From positions 186,001-250,000 of the forward strand of contig CAWDIJ010000010.1 of assembly GCA_963802375.1 (NCBI GenBank): a DNA stretch of 64,000 nt, written 5' to 3'. Position 1 is the first letter of the stretch, and each line of letters begins with the position of its first letter. The position numbers and the translations under genes are program-made. Shown here one piece after another: positions 62,780-64,000 of this stretch. This DNA is from JACDAN01 sp963802375 (GTDB lineage: Bacteria; Actinomycetota; Thermoleophilia; Gaiellales; Gaiellaceae). The notes under the pieces were generated by a model. That model was given only the letters and a program-made list of their open reading frames with translations, was not told the origin of the DNA and ran no database searches.

Positions 62780-63182
62780 ACATTCATCTTCACACTCTCA
62801 GGCGGGAACGGTCCTGTTGCCGATCGGCCCGAGGGAGATGGCTGACGGCGACGGCTGCCGGTTTGCGCCACAGGCCGCGCCTGGTTGGGCAACATCAGCG
62901 GGCCGCGTTTGTACGGCGGCTCGTTCTCGACCGAGCCGAGGCGCTGACCCGGAGACGCTTAATCGACGGCGAGCTGGCGGCGGGGCGCGTCCCGGCTCTC
63001 GATCTCGTCGTCGCCGACGCACCGCGGGCGCCGACGCTTGTCGAGGCGTGCGAGGTCTACGCACGTGCTGGTGGACGGTCGCGAGGTTGATCTCCCGAGA
63101 CTGCTCGCCCGTTAGGTCAGATGTGCTCGGGGTGCGTGCCCCGGTGCTACTCCGCGAGCACAAACCAGCCGATTAGCAGCGG
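62780..63182. other. Region with a possible gene fragment
   Basis: Plus-strand pieces read ALTRRRLIDGELAAGRVPAL, VVADAPRAPTLVEACEVYAR and, after a one-base shift near 63065, VLVDGREVDLPRLLAR before a stop at about 63115. The pieces look protein-like but no start, complete domain or family can be assigned; most likely a decayed gene end within the island. Confidence 0.35.
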
Positions 63183-63205
63183 GGTCCGATACCTGCCTGG
63201 CCCAT
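63183..63205 (+). other. Near-copy of the tRNA-Arg 3' end (candidate att site)
   Basis: GGTCCGATACCTGCCTGGCC followed by CAT; it differs from the tRNA-Arg 3' end plus its next bases in only 2 of 23 positions. Placed 18 bp before the potassium-channel start. Confidence 0.55.
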
Positions 63206-63223
63206 CTAAGGTCTGCCCGCACG

Positions 63224-63880
63224 ATGGGGCGCACCATTCTCCGGATCGTCGACAGCAACGCGAGTCTCCTCGTCCTGCTGCTCGCGAACTTCTTCTTCCT
63301 CGAGCTGATCGACGACCCGCGCTGGGGAGCGCTGATCAGCACGCTGCTCGCGGCCGCCGCCCTCGTCGTCGCGATCAGCGATCCGGACGCCGGGACGACG
63401 CTCAAGCGCCGCCATGTCGTCTCGATCGCGGCGTGCGTCGCGCTCGCTCCCATCGTCCTGTTCGTGAACTCCGAGTCGGTGATCGGGCTGACCTACCTCT
63501 TGCCGGTCGTCCTGCTCGTTACCGCGACGCTGCCGGTGACGATCAGCCGCGTGCTGCAGCACCGCCGGATCAGCCACGAGACCGTGCTCGGAGCGCTCTG
63601 CGCGTACGTCCTCGTCGGGCTGCTCTTCGCGTTCGTCTACCTCGCGGTGGACGAGCTTCGCGATGCGCCGTTCTTCGCGCAGGAGGGCCCGCACGCGCAG
63701 TCGGAGTTCCTCTACTTCAGCTTCGTGTCGCTGACGACGCTCGGGTTCGGCGATCTCTCGCCGGCGGTCGGACTGCCGCAGGCGCTGACGGTGCTCGAGG
63801 CGTTGACCGGCCAGATCTTCCTCGTGACGCTCGTCGCCCGGCTCGTGACGCTCTGGGTTCGCCAGAGCGAGCGGGAGTAG
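63224..63880 (+). CDS. Two-pore-type potassium channel protein (Ion_trans_2)
   Basis: 218 residues. Four to five hydrophobic segments at residues 10-28, 38-55, 68-84, 92-112 and 124-146, then the pore SLTTLGFGDLSPAVGLPQAL with the selectivity filter TLGFGD and the inner helix ALTGQIFLVTLVARLVTLWV. GFGD instead of GYGD is common in bacteria. Integral membrane K+ channel without RCK domain. First gene after the island. Confidence 0.9.
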   Translation: MGRTILRIVDSNASLLVLLLANFFFLELIDDPRWGALISTLLAAAALVVAISDPDAGTTLKRRHVVSIAACVALAPIVLFVNSESVIGLTYLLPVVLLVTATLPVTISRVLQHRRISHETVLGALCAYVLVGLLFAFVYLAVDELRDAPFFAQEGPHAQSEFLYFSFVSLTTLGFGDLSPAVGLPQALTVLEALTGQIFLVTLVARLVTLWVRQSERE

Positions 63881-63890
63881 AGTCCGCGCC

Positions 63891-64000
63891 GTGCAGGTCA
63901 CGGCCCGCATCGCCTCGCTGACCCTCGCGGAGCCGTTCACGATCGCGCGCGGCACCCACACCGAGGAGGAAGTCGTCTGGGTCGAGATCGAGCACGAGGG
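63891..64000 (+). CDS. Dipeptide epimerase / enolase-superfamily protein (N-terminus, cut by window end)
   Basis: GTG 63891 gives VQVTARIASLTLAEPFTIAR, then GTHTEEEVVWVEIEHEG, the N-terminal capping strands of L-Ala-D/L-Glu epimerases and related muconate-lactonising enzymes. Only 36 residues are present, so the exact subfamily cannot be decided. It starts 11 bp after the channel gene. Confidence 0.6.
   Translation, partial: MQVTARIASLTLAEPFTIARGTHTEEEVVWVEIEHE

Larger units (their letters stand above)
60589..63205. mobile_element. Possible small genomic island integrated at tRNA-Arg
   Basis: Bounded by the 3' end of tRNA-Arg(CCG) and a near copy of it (21 of 23 bases) at 63183-63205. Inside are a truncated haemoglobin, a secreted small protein and a DUF2007 protein, plus more than 1 kb without genes. 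No integrase is seen, so it is either decayed, trimmed or a chance tRNA fragment. Confidence 0.45.

Overview
The window is high-GC actinobacterial DNA (GTG and TTG starts, overlapping stop/start pairs, mycofactocin genes, FGly-type sulfatase, many GNAT, USP and two-component genes). It looks like two different genomic backgrounds. From 1 to about 42.25 kb the gene content (mycofactocin, ETF/FixCX, P450, crotonase, MaoC, sulfatase, amidohydrolase) and several dispersed repeat families recall Acidimicrobiia-type genomes. From about 42.25 kb to the end (tpiA, gpmI, sigma factor, PknB-like kinase, argS, glpX, class I aldolase, MhqO/MhqD-like pair) the content recalls Thermoleophilia-type genomes, and none of the left-hand repeats occur there. 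These taxon guesses are inference from gene content, not from a search. A pgk gene missing its N-terminal two thirds sits exactly at the boundary, so the join may be a chimeric assembly or a real rearrangement.

Left part. 0-10 kb: mftF (cut by the window edge) and mftE, a phage-holin-IV-like membrane protein, an enoyl-CoA hydratase, then a minus-strand redox cluster reading OYE/FadH-type oxidoreductase, DedA, etfA, fixC, fixX, etfB, which probably carries electrons from mycofactocin-linked oxidations to quinone. 9.8-16.3 kb: a PEP-utilising phosphotransferase-like operon with two membrane proteins and a membrane-anchored dual-specificity phosphatase, a methyltransferase and a DUF4012-like protein. 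16.3-24.4 kb: GNATs, ferredoxin plus cytochrome P450, two OmpR-type two-component systems and a tandem universal stress protein. 24.4-42.1 kb: GNAT, RibD/DHFR-like reductases, arylsulfatase, HAD hydrolase, secreted PLL-type lectin, a large patatin-related protein, two MDR oxidoreductases, O-methyltransferase, amidohydrolase, a strange Ser/Cys hexapeptide-repeat protein, formyltransferase-like, PNPOx-like and MaoC proteins.

Right part. 42.3-53.6 kb: pgk remnant, tpiA, gpmI, a sigma-70 factor, a Ser/Thr kinase-lipoprotein-phosphoesterase operon, an M48 protease, DUF3467, argS, glpX, class I fba: glycolysis/gluconeogenesis plus signalling. 53.6-60.5 kb: tRNA-Gly, DUF899, VOC protein, quinone-detoxification pair, HIT hydrolase, CorA, a prenyltransferase-repeat protein and an MFS carrier. 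60.5-63.2 kb: a possible small island between tRNA-Arg(CCG) and a near-copy of its 3' end, carrying a truncated haemoglobin and little else. 63.2-64 kb: a K+ channel and the start of a dipeptide epimerase.

Many genes are broken by single-base shifts, in most checked cases one extra G or C; fixC, the P450, the sulfatase and the amidohydrolase are worst. These look like uncorrected read errors rather than decay because the shifted segments keep full family conservation. Such genes are listed as one CDS each with the shifts noted. At least five short repeat or palindromic families occur, several placed exactly at the stop codons of genes and two inserted inside reading frames; they are the least ordinary feature of the window together with the Ser/Cys solenoid protein.
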